16,789 nucleotides of DNA. It comes from Pseudonocardiaceae bacterium. GTDB lineage: Bacteria > Actinomycetota > Actinomycetes > Mycobacteriales > Pseudonocardiaceae. The notes under the pieces were generated by a model. That model had not been told where the DNA came from. It did not search any database and was given only the letters and a program-made list of their open reading frames with translations. The stretch lies in assembly GCA_025937115.1 (NCBI GenBank), contig JAICSB010000025.1, positions 1 to 16,789 on the forward strand, read 5' to 3'. Positions 1 to 7,697 of this stretch are shown one piece after another; position 1 is the stretch's first letter, and each line of letters opens with the position of its first letter. Both the position numbers and the translations under genes were made by a program.

Positions 1-1199
1 CTCGCCGCCTCCGGCTCGTCGGCAACGCCGTGGGTGCGTTCCTGCTGGGCAGCGTGGCTCTCGCCGGATGCAACTACCCGGCGATCACCGGAGGGGCCAA
101 CCCGATGGCTGGCTCGGCGTCATCAGACCCAACCGCGGCACCGGCACAATCAACGACCGTAGATCCACCAGCTGTTGTCCCACCAGCTGTTGTCCCACCA
201 GCGGTGGCCACGCCCGCGCCGGCAGCTGTGCTACCTCAACCCGAACCAGCGACGATTTGCGGTGACAACGACTACCGCAACGCGGACGGAAACTGCGCCC
301 ACCAACCCACTCCGATGGTGACACCCTCCGAAGCGGCCTCGCCGCCGGCGAGCTCGTCCGGTTCTTCAAGGGGATCGGTGGACCTATCGGCGCTCGCGGC
401 CAAGGTCGACCCCGGTTTGGTGGACATCAATACCCGGCTGAGCCACCAGAACGGCAGTGTCGCCGGTACTGGGATCGTGCTCAGCGCGTCCGGCGAGGTG
501 CTCACCAACAACCACGTGATCAGCGGCGGCATCAGCATTGACGTCACCGACGTCGGCAACGGCCAGACCTACCCGGCGACGGTTGTGGGCTATGACCGCA
601 GTCATGACGTCGCTGTGCTCCAACTGCAGAATGCCTGCAGACCGCCTCGATCGGGGACGCCAGCAGTGTTGCGGTCGGAGACGCGATCGCGGCGATCGGC
701 AACGCGGGTGGTCGCGGTGGCACCCCGAGCATCGTCGCAGGCACGGTCTCGGGCCTCGGCCACGCGATCACTGTCAGCGACGACATTGCCGGCAGCGCTG
801 AGCACCTCGTTGGGATGATCCAGGTCACCGCAGACCTCCAGCCCGGTGACCCCGGTGGCCCGCTGGTGAACGCCGCTGGGCAGGTCGTGGGTATCGACAC
901 CGCAGCTGCTACCGGGTCCCACTCCTCCGATGCTGAGGGATTCGCAATCCCGATCAACGATGCGATCGCGATCACCAAGCAGATTGAGGACGGTACCGCC
1001 TCTCCGAGCGTACACATCGGACCGACCGGCACCCTCGACATCGTCGCCCAGACACGGGGTTGCGGTCGATTCCCCCACGGCGGTGATCACCCTGCTGGTC
1101 AGCCATCACCCCGGAGACCTGGTGCAGCTGGTGTTGCTGGATCCGTCGGGTCAGCAGCACCATGCCACGGTGCTGCTGGTGGTCGGCCCGCCAACCTGA
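1..1199 (+). pseudogene. HtrA/DegP-like S1C serine protease lipoprotein, frameshifted and PDZ-deleted; 5' end outside the window
   Basis: Remnant of a secreted trypsin-like protease with a C-terminal PDZ domain. The frame is open to the left edge (basic RRLR codons from base 3), then a hydrophobic stretch ending in the lipobox LAGC near base 70, so this was an exported lipoprotein. A Pro/Ala/Ser-rich linker leads to the protease domain with TNNHVISGG (catalytic His) and SHDVAVLQLQ (catalytic Asp). At about base 635 the frame shifts by one base. Coding continues in the second frame with LQTASIGDASS and reaches QPGDPGGPLVNAAGQVVGIDT, where canonical GNSGGP reads GDPGGP, so the nucleophilic Ser is Asp. 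After about base 1055 most of the PDZ domain is missing, and its last part (AVDSPTAVITLLVSHHPGD) resumes in the original frame, ending at TGA 1197-1199. The frameshift, internal deletion and lost nucleophile argue for a dead gene. A GTG at base 30 could be read as a start but would cut into the signal peptide. Confidence 0.85.
165..202 (+). repeat. 15-base tandem repeat in the protease linker, 2.5 copies
   Basis: The unit ccaccagctgttgtc occurs at 165-179 and 180-194, with a partial third copy to 202. In frame it encodes PPAVV repeats of the Pro/Ala-rich linker between the lipobox and the protease domain. Its length is a multiple of three, so copy changes keep the frame. Confidence 0.9.
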
Positions 1200-1250
1200 C
1201 GACGAGAACCGGGTTGTAACGGCTACAGCGCGAATGGCGATGACATGGGT

Positions 1251-1302
1251 AGCCCCCGTGACGCTGTTGGACCCCCGACCTGGCGGCCTCACTGGGGCTT
1301 TT
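1251..1302 (+). terminator. Intrinsic-type terminator after the protease remnant
   Basis: Arms agcccccgtga (1251-1261) and tcactggggct (1289-1299) pair at 10 of 11 positions around a 27-base loop and run into TTTT (1299-1302). It lies about 50 bases after the pseudogene stop and before the transporter ribosome-binding site, so it would separate the two transcripts. Confidence 0.6.
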
Positions 1303-1378
1303 CCCTGTCCTACCTCCGTCTGTGCTGCCGATTCGGCCCGGACTTGGCAAGCTGTTACCCAGCATCCAAGGAGGCCAG

Positions 1379-2794
1379 ATGGCCATGTCCGGCGTGGACC
1401 AGCGGACCACCGCCAAGGTGATCCTGATATCGGTGGTCGCCGCCGTCGGCGGCTTCCTCTTCGGCTTCGACACCGCGGTGATCAACGGCGCGGTGGACTC
1501 CATTCAGGGAGCCTTTCAGCTCAGCCCTGGCCTCACGGGTTTCGCGGTGTCTTGTGCGCTGCTCGGTTCCGCCGTGGGCGCGTGGTACGCCGGCCGGACC
1601 GCGGACCACCTGGGCCGGGTGCGGGCCATGGTCATCGCCGCGGTGCTCTTTGCTGTCAGCGCGGTCGGGGCTGGACTGGCCTTCTCGGTGTGGTCGCTGA
1701 TCGCATGGCGGTTCATCGGCGGCCTGGGCGTCGGGATGGCCTCGGTAATCGCTCCGGCCTACATCGCCGAGGTCGCGCCCGCGCACATCCGCGGCCGGCT
1801 CGGCTCGCTGCAGCAACTGGCCATCGTCTCCGGCATCTTCGTCGCGTTGCTGTCCGATGCGTTCCTGGCAAACCTCGCCGGCGGGGCGAGCCAGCAGCTC
1901 TGGTTCGGTCTGTCGGCTTGGCGGTGGATGTTCCTCGCCGGGCTGGTCCCCGCCCTGGCCTACGCCGTGCTGGCCCTGCAGATTCCGGAATCGCCCCGAT
2001 ATCTGGTGGCCAAGGGAGAGCTCATCCGCGCTGCTGAGGTGCTGCGCGAGGTGTTGGGCGCCCGAAGCGTCGAAGCCGTGCAGCGCAAGGTGCAGGACAT
2101 CGTGGTCAGCCTGCGACGCGAGGACCAACACGCACCGAGGTTGTCGGACCTGCGCGGACCTCGTCTCGGGCTGCTCCCCATTGTGTGGGTGGGGATCCTG
2201 CTATCGATCTTTCAGCAGTTCGTCGGCATCAATGTGATCTTCTACTATTCGACCAGCCTGTGGCGTTCGGTTGGATTCAGCGAGTCGGACTCGCTCACGA
2301 TCACCGTCATCACCTCGGTGACCAACGTCCTGGTCACGCTGATCGCCATCACCATCGTCGACAAAGTGGGTCGCAAACCGATGCTGCTCGGCGGATCGTT
2401 GGGTATGGCGGTGACCCTGGGAACGATGGCCGTGTGCTTCTCTCAATCGATCGGCATCGGCAAGGACGTCAGCCTGCCTCAGCCATGGGGAACGATCGCG
2501 CTGATCGCCGCCAACCTTTACGTCGTGTCATTCGGCACGACCTGGGGGCCCGTTGTCTGGGTGCTGCTCGGCGAGATGTTCCCCAACTGGATTCGGGCGG
2601 TCGCGCTTGCCGTGGCCGCCGCCGCTCAGTGGCTGGCCAACTTCGCCATCACCACGACGTTCCCGGTCCTGTCGAATGCCGGCTTGTCCTTCGCCTACGG
2701 GCTCTACGCGGTCTTCGCCGCGCTGTCCTTCGGGTTCGTACTTAAGGCGGTTAAGGAGACCAAGGGCCGCGAACTGGAAGACATGACAGGTTAG
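1379..2794 (+). CDS. Sugar-porter family MFS transporter
   Basis: Twelve-helix integral membrane protein predicted to import a monosaccharide, probably by proton symport (the usual mode of GalP/XylE/GlcP-type porters). It is 471 residues, within the usual 450-500. Family landmarks appear in order: GGFLFGFDTAVINGA in helix 1 (residues 24-38), the DHLGR loop after helix 2 (76-80), RFIGGLGVGM and PAYIAEVAPAHIRGR (about 111-140), PESPRYLVAKG at the start of the central cytoplasmic loop (203-213), QQFVGINVIFYYS in helix 7, DKVGRKP, WGPVVWVLLGEMFPNWIRA in helix 10, and KETKGRELEDM near the C-terminus. The start is ATG 1379, four bases after the strong Shine-Dalgarno AAGGAGG (1368-1374). An in-frame ATG at 1385 has a more usual 10-base gap and is a fair alternative. 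The substrate cannot be read from sequence. It is transcribed towards the serine-cycle cluster, with no evident functional link. Confidence 0.92.
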   Translation: MAMSGVDQRTTAKVILISVVAAVGGFLFGFDTAVINGAVDSIQGAFQLSPGLTGFAVSCALLGSAVGAWYAGRTADHLGRVRAMVIAAVLFAVSAVGAGLAFSVWSLIAWRFIGGLGVGMASVIAPAYIAEVAPAHIRGRLGSLQQLAIVSGIFVALLSDAFLANLAGGASQQLWFGLSAWRWMFLAGLVPALAYAVLALQIPESPRYLVAKGELIRAAEVLREVLGARSVEAVQRKVQDIVVSLRREDQHAPRLSDLRGPRLGLLPIVWVGILLSIFQQFVGINVIFYYSTSLWRSVGFSESDSLTITVITSVTNVLVTLIAITIVDKVGRKPMLLGGSLGMAVTLGTMAVCFSQSIGIGKDVSLPQPWGTIALIAANLYVVSFGTTWGPVVWVLLGEMFPNWIRAVALAVAAAAQWLANFAITTTFPVLSNAGLSFAYGLYAVFAALSFGFVLKAVKETKGRELEDMTG

Positions 2795-2807
2795 TGGACA
2801 TGGCGCA

Positions 2808-2847
2808 GCGGTGGCCTTAGCCCACCGGGGACCTTGCAGGCCACCGC
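2808..2847. terminator. Inverted repeat between convergent genes, possible bidirectional terminator
   Basis: A perfect 9-base inverted repeat (gcggtggcc at 2808-2816, ggccaccgc at 2839-2847) with a 22-base loop. It starts 13 bases after the transporter stop and lies 15 bases past the stop of the convergent small-peptide gene. There is no T-tract, which is common for actinobacterial terminators, so termination is inferred from position and symmetry. Confidence 0.5.
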
Positions 2848-2862
2848 CGCACGCCCTACCAG

Positions 2863-3075
2863 CTAGTCCTTGAGTTCAAAGAGGCCGGCCAGCCCACTGC
2901 CACCATTAGCACGACTCCCGATGATCGCCGCAAGCCCACTGCGCTGCAAGCGGGGGTCGGTGAGCGATTCGCTGCCTTCACCGGGCTCGATGTAGCCGTA
3001 GTAGCAGTCGTTGTCGCAGGTGTCAGGACGTCGTAAATTGCCGTCACCCATTGTGAAGATATCTGCAATCCTCAT
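2863..3075 (-). CDS. Small Cys/Asp/Gly-rich peptide, unknown; possible RiPP precursor
   Basis: Encodes 70 residues beginning MRIADIFTMGDGNLRRPD. I do not recognise a family. The start is ATG 3075, preceded by AAAAGGAGCG ending two bases before it, a strong Shine-Dalgarno. The same frame runs upstream to 3129 but has no comparable site there. The peptide has three visible parts: a short amphipathic N-terminus, a central segment with two Cys spaced CDNDC (residues 20-24) followed by YYGY and an acidic PGEGSE stretch, and a Gly/Ala-rich C-terminus (SGLAAIIGS, GGSGLAGLFELKD). There is no signal peptide or membrane helix. Local G+C is low: I count 31 of 60 for 3001-3060, against about 70 % in the serine-cycle genes. 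It shares the cluster's strand, 353 bases beyond the glycerate kinase stop. A short leader-like N-terminus, Cys pair and Gly-rich tail would suit a modified-peptide precursor, but no maturase is adjacent, so this is only a candidate. Confidence 0.6.
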   Translation of the reverse strand: MRIADIFTMGDGNLRRPDTCDNDCYYGYIEPGEGSESLTDPRLQRSGLAAIIGSRANGGSGLAGLFELKD

Positions 3076-3427
3076 AACGCTCCTTTTCGCTTCAGCCGAT
3101 GGACGAGTTGTGCAGGCCACAGAACTCAAGCGACCTAGGGAGGTTGTACAACGTTGTGCCGCCCGTGAGATTATGCGGAGATGATGTGCACGCCTGGGAC
3201 CGTCTTACGAGACGATGCCCCAATCGTCGACGCAGTTCAGCGTTAGCGAGCTCTTCCCCCGTGTCGCAACGACAGCATGTCAATCCGCCGTATTCGGCAG
3301 CCCCCAGGTGACCTGAGCTGGCCTCCTCACTCTCCGTGGTCACGCAGTTACGAAGCTAGGCCATACGGTGACTCAGCGCAACAACAACTTTGGGTACATG
3401 AGTTGTCACAGTGAGTAACGAAGAGGC
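3076..3427. other. Intergenic region between glycerate kinase and the small peptide gene
   Basis: These 352 bases hold no convincing gene; the open frames present lack ribosome-binding sites and recognisable products. Visible structure is an overlapping palindrome GTTGTACAACGTTGT at 3143-3157, upstream of the peptide gene, and a weak ACAACT/AGTTGT hairpin (3384-3389, 3401-3406) just after the glycerate kinase stop on the minus strand. I see no tRNA: there is no TTCGANTC-type T-arm. Confidence 0.6.
3143..3157. promoter_or_regulatory. Overlapping palindrome GTTGT-ACAAC-GTTGT, possible operator
   Basis: Two perfect 10-base palindromes overlap here: GTTGTACAAC (3143-3152) and ACAACGTTGT (3148-3157). 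The site lies 68-82 bases upstream of the small peptide start, a plausible place for a regulator of that gene. No regulator is identified, and such short palindromes also occur by chance. Confidence 0.3.
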
Positions 3428-4696
3428 TCAGGTGACGAGGACGGCGCGGAAGTCGTTGACGTTGGTCAGGGTGGGACCGGTTACCACCTGATCACCCAGC
3501 GTGGCGAAGAAACTGTGCCCGTCGTTGTCGGCCAGCGCCGCTGCGGCGTCCACCCCAAGCTGCGTGCCGCGGCGCAGGGTGTCAGGTCCGATCAGGGCTC
3601 CGGCCACCTCTTCCGTCCCGTCCACGCCGTCGGTGTCGCAGGCGATGGCGTAGACGTGCTCGGCCCCGCGCAGGGCCAGTGCCAGAGACAGCAGCAGTTC
3701 GACATTGCGGCCGCCGCGGCCGGTGCCGCGCACGGTCACGGTGGTCTCGCCGCCGGAGAGCAGCACGCACGGCGGCGGCGCCGGCTGGCCATGGCGGCGC
3801 ACCTGGCGGGCGATGCCGGCCAGCACGATCCCGACCTCCCGAGACTCGCCCTCCAGCGAGTCACTCAGGATCACCGGTGAGACTCCGGCCTGGCGGGCCA
3901 CCGCCGCGGCGGCTTCCAGCGACTGCTGCGGGGTGGCGATCACGTGATTGGTCACCCGGGCCAGCCGCAGGTCGTCGGGTCCAGGGCACCCTGGCGACGT
4001 CGCCAAGTGCTCCCGGACTACCGGCGGCACCGGGACGTTGCAGGCCGCCAGCACCGCCAGTGCCTGCGCCGGAGCGGACGGCTCTGCCACGGTGGGCCCG
4101 GAGGCGATCACGGCGGGGTCGTCGCCAGGCACGTCGGAGATCAACAATCCCACGGTCGCAGCCGGGAACGCCGCCGCCGCCAGCCGGCCGCCTTTGATCG
4201 CGGACAGGTGCTTGCGCACCAGGTTCATCGCTGCGATCGACGCCCCGGAGCGCAGCAGTGCGGTGTTGATCGCTTGCTTGTCGGCCAGAGTGATGCCCGG
4301 CGCGGGCAACGTCAGCAGAGCCGAGCCGCCGCCGGAGATCAGCGCCAGCACCAGGTCGTCCGCACCGAGGTCGGACACCAGCTCTAGGATCCGGCGGGCG
4401 GCCCACTCACCGGCGGCGTCGGGCACCGGATGCGCCGCCTGCACGATCTCCACGCGCACGCACGGCACCGCGTGGCCGTAACGGGTCACCACGAGTCCGC
4501 TCAGCGGACCGTCCCAGGCCTGCTCGACCGCCTGCGCCATCCGCGCCGAGGCCTTCCCGGCCCCGACCACAACCACCCGCCCGGGCGGCCGCGCCGGCAG
4601 GAATCCCGCGACTCGCTGCAGCGGGTCCGCGGCCGCCACCGCCGCATCGAACATCGCCCGCAACAGCCCTGCCGGATCACCCACTTGCGCACTCAC
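3428..4696 (-). CDS. gckA: Glycerate 2-kinase, MOFRL family
   Basis: ATP-dependent cytosolic kinase converting D-glycerate to 2-phosphoglycerate, the step that returns serine-cycle carbon to central metabolism. It is 422 residues, normal for the type-2 (GckA/TtuD) family. The N-terminal domain shows VVVVGAGKAS (residues 41-50, with the catalytic Lys of this family), QAAHPVPD (86-93), SGGGSALLTLP (121-131) and LLISDVPGDDPAVIASGPT (184-202). The C-terminal MOFRL domain follows from about residue 300, with LLSGGETTVTVRGTGRGGRN. The start is GTG 4696 with only a weak purine-rich site upstream. Seven residues into the protein another GTG occurs, so the exact start is uncertain. It is the last gene of the cluster, separated from the upstream reductase gene by 110 bases containing a long hairpin. 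The context makes glycerate, rather than a tartrate-pathway intermediate, the likely substrate source. Confidence 0.9.
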   Translation of the reverse strand: MSAQVGDPAGLLRAMFDAAVAAADPLQRVAGFLPARPPGRVVVVGAGKASARMAQAVEQAWDGPLSGLVVTRYGHAVPCVRVEIVQAAHPVPDAAGEWAARRILELVSDLGADDLVLALISGGGSALLTLPAPGITLADKQAINTALLRSGASIAAMNLVRKHLSAIKGGRLAAAAFPAATVGLLISDVPGDDPAVIASGPTVAEPSAPAQALAVLAACNVPVPPVVREHLATSPGCPGPDDLRLARVTNHVIATPQQSLEAAAAVARQAGVSPVILSDSLEGESREVGIVLAGIARQVRRHGQPAPPPCVLLSGGETTVTVRGTGRGGRNVELLLSLALALRGAEHVYAIACDTDGVDGTEEVAGALIGPDTLRRGTQLGVDAAAALADNDGHSFFATLGDQVVTGPTLTNVNDFRAVLVT

Positions 4697-4725
4697 GCCA
4701 CGCCCACCGCAACGACGCGGAATGT

Positions 4726-4786
4726 CGTGAACTCAACGAGACCGACATCGGAGAGGGCTGCGGACGTCGGTCCCGTCGAGTTCACG
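4726..4786 (-). repeat. Long imperfect inverted repeat between the reductase and glycerate kinase genes
   Basis: Arms of 21 bases (4726-4746 and 4766-4786) match at 19 positions. On the minus-strand transcript, which is the sense strand of the operon, both mismatches become G-U pairs. The stem also extends inwards by G-U, U-A and C-G to 24 pairs around a 13-base loop. On the plus strand the same two positions would be A-C mismatches. No U-tract follows. It could be a terminator or attenuator that lowers glycerate kinase expression, an mRNA-stabilising stem, or a dispersed palindromic element. Confidence 0.75.
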
Positions 4787-4806
4787 GACAGTGGCGCGCG
4801 GCAGGC

Positions 4807-5775
4807 TCACGCCACCCGGCAGGATGGCTCGCGGCCCGCTAGGAAATCCTGCAGGTTGTCCAGGACAAGCATGCCCATGGCGGTGCGGGTTTCCAGAGTC
4901 GCGCTGCCCAGATGGGGCAGCAGCACGGCGTTGTCCAGCTTGAGTAAATCCTGCGGGATCTCGGGTTCGCCCTCGTAGACGTCGAGTCCGGCGCCGGCGA
5001 TCGTCCCGGATCGCAGCGCCTCGATCAGCGCGCTCTGGTCGATGACGTCGCCGCGGGCGCTGTTGACCAGGAATGCGGTGGGTTTCATCCTGGCCAGCGC
5101 CGCGGCGTCGATGAGGTGGGTGTTCTCGGCGCCGCCGGGCATGTGCAGTGAGACGAAGTCGGCGACGGCCAGTACTTCGTCGAGGGTGCCGACGCGGCGG
5201 GCGCCGGGGATCCCGTGGTCGGGCTCGAAGTCGGCCGGGTCGTAGAAGACCACCGGCATGCCGAAGCCGAAGTGCCCGCGGCGGGCCAGCGCCACTCCGA
5301 TCCGGCCCATGCCCACGACGCCCAGCGTCTTGCCGGTGACGTCGGCACCCATCATGTGGGTTGGCCGCCACCCGGTCCAGCGCCCGGCGCGGACCTCGCG
5401 TTCCCCCTCGCTGGCCCGGCGCGCGGCCATCAGTAGCAGGGTCATCGCGGTGTCCGCAGTGGTGTCGGTGAGCACTCGCGGGGTGTTGGTGACGACGATC
5501 CCCACCTTGGCCGCGGCGGCGGTGTCGATGTGGTTGTAGCCGACGCCGAAGTTGCCGAGGAACTTCGTCCGCAGTTCCCCCTCGAACAGCTCAGCGGGCA
5601 GCCGGTCGGAGACGGTGGGCAGCACGACGTCGGCGTGCTCCAGCGCGGCGCGTAACCCGTGGGCCCCGAGCGGGACGTCGTCAGCGTTGAGCCGCACGTC
5701 ACTGAAACGCCGCGTCAGCTCGTCCTCGACCGGGGCCGGCCAGCGTCGGGTGACAACGATGACGGGCTCATCCAC
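4807..5775 (-). CDS. hprA: D-2-hydroxyacid dehydrogenase, probable hydroxypyruvate/glyoxylate reductase
   Basis: NAD(P)H-dependent cytosolic reductase, most likely reducing hydroxypyruvate (made by SgaA) to D-glycerate for the adjacent kinase. At 322 residues it fits the family. The substrate domain has GNFGVGYNHID (residues 74-84). The nucleotide domain has the Rossmann motif VGMGRIG (154-160) and YDP about 18 residues later (178-180), where an acidic residue usually favours NADH. The catalytic triad is visible as Arg in NSARGDVID (R241), Glu in DVYEGEPEIP (E270) and His in LLPHLGSAT (H288). The start is GTG 5775 with Shine-Dalgarno GGAGGA five bases upstream; an ATG at 5771 is out of frame. 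It follows mtkB by 21 bases and is probably co-transcribed with it. From sequence alone, glyoxylate or another 2-keto acid could also be a substrate; the pathway context decides for hydroxypyruvate. Confidence 0.88.
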   Translation of the reverse strand: MDEPVIVVTRRWPAPVEDELTRRFSDVRLNADDVPLGAHGLRAALEHADVVLPTVSDRLPAELFEGELRTKFLGNFGVGYNHIDTAAAAKVGIVVTNTPRVLTDTTADTAMTLLLMAARRASEGEREVRAGRWTGWRPTHMMGADVTGKTLGVVGMGRIGVALARRGHFGFGMPVVFYDPADFEPDHGIPGARRVGTLDEVLAVADFVSLHMPGGAENTHLIDAAALARMKPTAFLVNSARGDVIDQSALIEALRSGTIAGAGLDVYEGEPEIPQDLLKLDNAVLLPHLGSATLETRTAMGMLVLDNLQDFLAGREPSCRVA

Positions 5776-5796
5776 GGCGATCCTCCAGCAGGTTGG

Positions 5797-6693
5797 TCAC
5801 GAGCGCGCGTGCTCGGAGAGCACGCGCGCCACAGTCTCCCCGATGCACGACGGATCAGCCGCCACCGTAATACCGGCCGCCGCCAAAATCTTCGTCTTCT
5901 CCTGGGCGGATTCCCCGATGGAAGACACGATCGCACCAGCGTGCCCCATCTTGCGGCCCTTGGGGGCCGACAGCCCGGCGATGTAGGCGATCACCGGTTT
6001 GGTCATGTGATCGCGGACGTAGTCCGCACCCTCGGCTTCCTGCGGGCCACCGATCTCGCCCACCATGACCACCGCGTCGGTGTCCGGGTCGGTTTCGAAC
6101 AGTTCCAGATGATCGCGGAAGGAGGACCCGTTCACCGGGTCACCGCCGATCCCGACCGAGGTGGACACGCCGATGCCCAGCGCCTTCATCTGCGACGCGG
6201 CCTCGTAGCCCAGGGTGCCCGAGCGCCCGATCACTCCGACCCGTCCGGGGAGGTAGATATGGCCGGGCATGATGCCCAGCAGGGATTTTCCGGGTGAGAT
6301 GGTGCCTGCGCAGTTAGGCCCGGTGAGCCTCATTTTTTGCTGGACGCGGTAACGGCGCATGTAGCGCTTGACCCGCATCATGTCCTGCATAGGGATGCCA
6401 TCGGTGATGCAGACGCAGAACCGGATCCCCGCGTCGGCTGCCTCCATGAGGGAGTCAGCGGCGAATGGTGGCGGCACGAACACGATCGACGCGCTCGCCC
6501 CGGTCTCGGCCACGGCGTCCTTCATCGTGTTGAACACTGGGCGGTCCAGCACGCGGTCGCCACCCTTGCCTGGAGTAACACCGGCGACGACGTTGGTGCC
6601 GTAGTCGATCATCTCCTCGGTGTGGAAGCGCCCGATGCGGCCGGTGATGCCCTGCACCACCACGCGGGTGTGCTCATCGATCAGGATAGCCAT
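5797..6693 (-). CDS. mtkB: Malate-CoA ligase (malate thiokinase) alpha subunit
   Basis: Alpha subunit of the enzyme that makes (S)-malyl-CoA from malate, CoA and ATP, the activation step of the serine cycle. It carries the CoA-binding Rossmann half QGITGRIG (residues 14-21), PGKGG (41-45), GPNCAGTISPGKSLLGIMPG (125-144) and the phosphohistidine site GRKMGHAGAI with His251. The length (298) and segments such as CITDGIPMQDMMRVKRYMRR and IGEIGGPQEAE-type sequence match my recollection of Methylobacterium MtkB better than SucD. SucD is the main alternative, but the neighbours mcl, sgaA and mtkA favour MtkB. The start is ATG 6693 with GGAGAAGG just upstream. Unusually, it is not adjacent to mtkA: about 2.1 kb with two ATP-grasp genes lies between them. 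The 128-base gap upstream could hold a promoter, but I do not see a clear one. Confidence 0.93.
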   Translation of the reverse strand: MAILIDEHTRVVVQGITGRIGRFHTEEMIDYGTNVVAGVTPGKGGDRVLDRPVFNTMKDAVAETGASASIVFVPPPFAADSLMEAADAGIRFCVCITDGIPMQDMMRVKRYMRRYRVQQKMRLTGPNCAGTISPGKSLLGIMPGHIYLPGRVGVIGRSGTLGYEAASQMKALGIGVSTSVGIGGDPVNGSSFRDHLELFETDPDTDAVVMVGEIGGPQEAEGADYVRDHMTKPVIAYIAGLSAPKGRKMGHAGAIVSSIGESAQEKTKILAAAGITVAADPSCIGETVARVLSEHARS

Positions 6694-6821
6694 ACCTTCT
6701 CCGGACCCCCAACAGACATGAAATGCCAGCGCAAACGGTACTACGTCGGCGACTGCCGCTGCGCCACGTCGGCCAGATTCGTAGGGCCTGGCGCCGCAGC
6801 CGCACCCATGGCCGTGACAAG

Positions 6822-7697
6822 TTATTCAACTGACGATGGTAGACATGCCAACAGTACCGCCCGAGTAAGATCATCGTCGAAGTAGGGGAGCATACTAGTA
6901 AAATCGGGACAAGAGTTCACCTCAAGTACGAGTGGGCCACGCGCCGTTCGTAAAAGGTCGACTCCGGCATGGCCGAGCCCGAGGGCGCGGGCCGCATCTT
7001 CGGCCAACTTGTTCTCGCTCGGTGTCAGGTTGACAGGACACTGTGTTGCTCCGCCCGCAATGTTGCTTCGCCACTCGTTCCCGGCAGCTGTCCTTAGAGT
7101 CGCTGCCAGTAGACGCCTGCCGGTTATTACAGCCCTGATGCTGCGACCATAGAATTCTGCAACTTCTGGTTGTAAGATCAGGGCTCCAGGTCCCTCAGAT
7201 TCCAGTTCATGAAAGGCCTGTGTCAGCATGGCCGCATTTTCAGCGCGACGAACCCATCGACCTTGCGCACCGTGCGTGCGCTTTATAATCACCGGATATT
7301 GAATCTCTCTTGCGACCGAGAGGGCGCGTTCTAGGTCAAGCGAACAGATAGTGCTCGGTACCTGCGCAAGTGCGGTATGCGACAGCTGTACCGCGGTCGC
7401 CGCCTTATCGTCCACTGTCAGCACGCTATCTACGGGGTTTTGCATGTACGTTCGCCGCGCAAATATGCGGAAGGCATGTACTGCTGTCGGGAATCCAAAG
7501 AGAAGATAAGGAGCCATGCTGGTAATCTCAATAGTCCCCGCAGCGTCGCGGACCGCCGCTTCGCCATTGAAGTTGATGGCGAGGGTAAGCGTCGGAAGAT
7601 CGATGACTCGGATCGGAACCTTAAGTTCATCGGCTGCTTCGGCAAGCCGATCAGACACGTTCGGAGCATACGGGTTGCGGGCGATGCCGAGCGTCAT
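6822..7697 (-). CDS. RimK-like ATP-grasp ligase, first of the pair by position (downstream gene)
   Basis: Predicted cytosolic ATP-grasp amide or ester ligase of the RimK/LysX/CofF/MptN type, which add amino acids, often glutamate, to a cofactor or peptide. The acceptor is unknown. It is 291 residues. An N-terminal pre-ATP-grasp domain (1-90) is followed by VDDKAA (95-100), nucleotide-lid Lys in VIIKRTHGAQGRWV (136-149), the RimK-like GRSIRAVITGRRLLAATLR (184-202), EWRSNIAGGA (208-217) and the metal-binding LEVNS with Glu259 and Asn261. All key ATP-grasp positions look intact. The start is ATG 7697, which overlaps the stop of the preceding ligase gene as ATGA, so the two are translationally coupled. 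The frame also runs upstream to 7796, but that part lies inside the neighbour. G+C is low (30 of 60 at 7141-7200, 32 of 60 at 7441-7500), unlike the flanking mtk genes. I cannot assign a substrate. Confidence 0.85.
   Translation of the reverse strand: MTLGIARNPYAPNVSDRLAEAADELKVPIRVIDLPTLTLAINFNGEAAVRDAAGTIEITSMAPYLLFGFPTAVHAFRIFARRTYMQNPVDSVLTVDDKAATAVQLSHTALAQVPSTICSLDLERALSVAREIQYPVIIKRTHGAQGRWVRRAENAAMLTQAFHELESEGPGALILQPEVAEFYGRSIRAVITGRRLLAATLRTAAGNEWRSNIAGGATQCPVNLTPSENKLAEDAARALGLGHAGVDLLRTARGPLVLEVNSCPDFTSMLPYFDDDLTRAVLLACLPSSVE

Noticed and set aside
2863..3075. Calling the small peptide a microviridin-type graspetide precursor
   Set aside because: The PFFARFL leader motif and the TxKxPSD core of microviridins are absent, and no ligase is adjacent. 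Kept only as a speculative link.
2863..3129. Longer 88-residue version of the small peptide
   Set aside because: No ribosome-binding site precedes the upstream start, while ATG 3075 has an excellent one.
3076..3427. tRNA or structured RNA in the gap
   Set aside because: The short stem CGTCT/AGACG near 3202-3215 is present, but there is no T-arm consensus, acceptor stem or CCA-like end.
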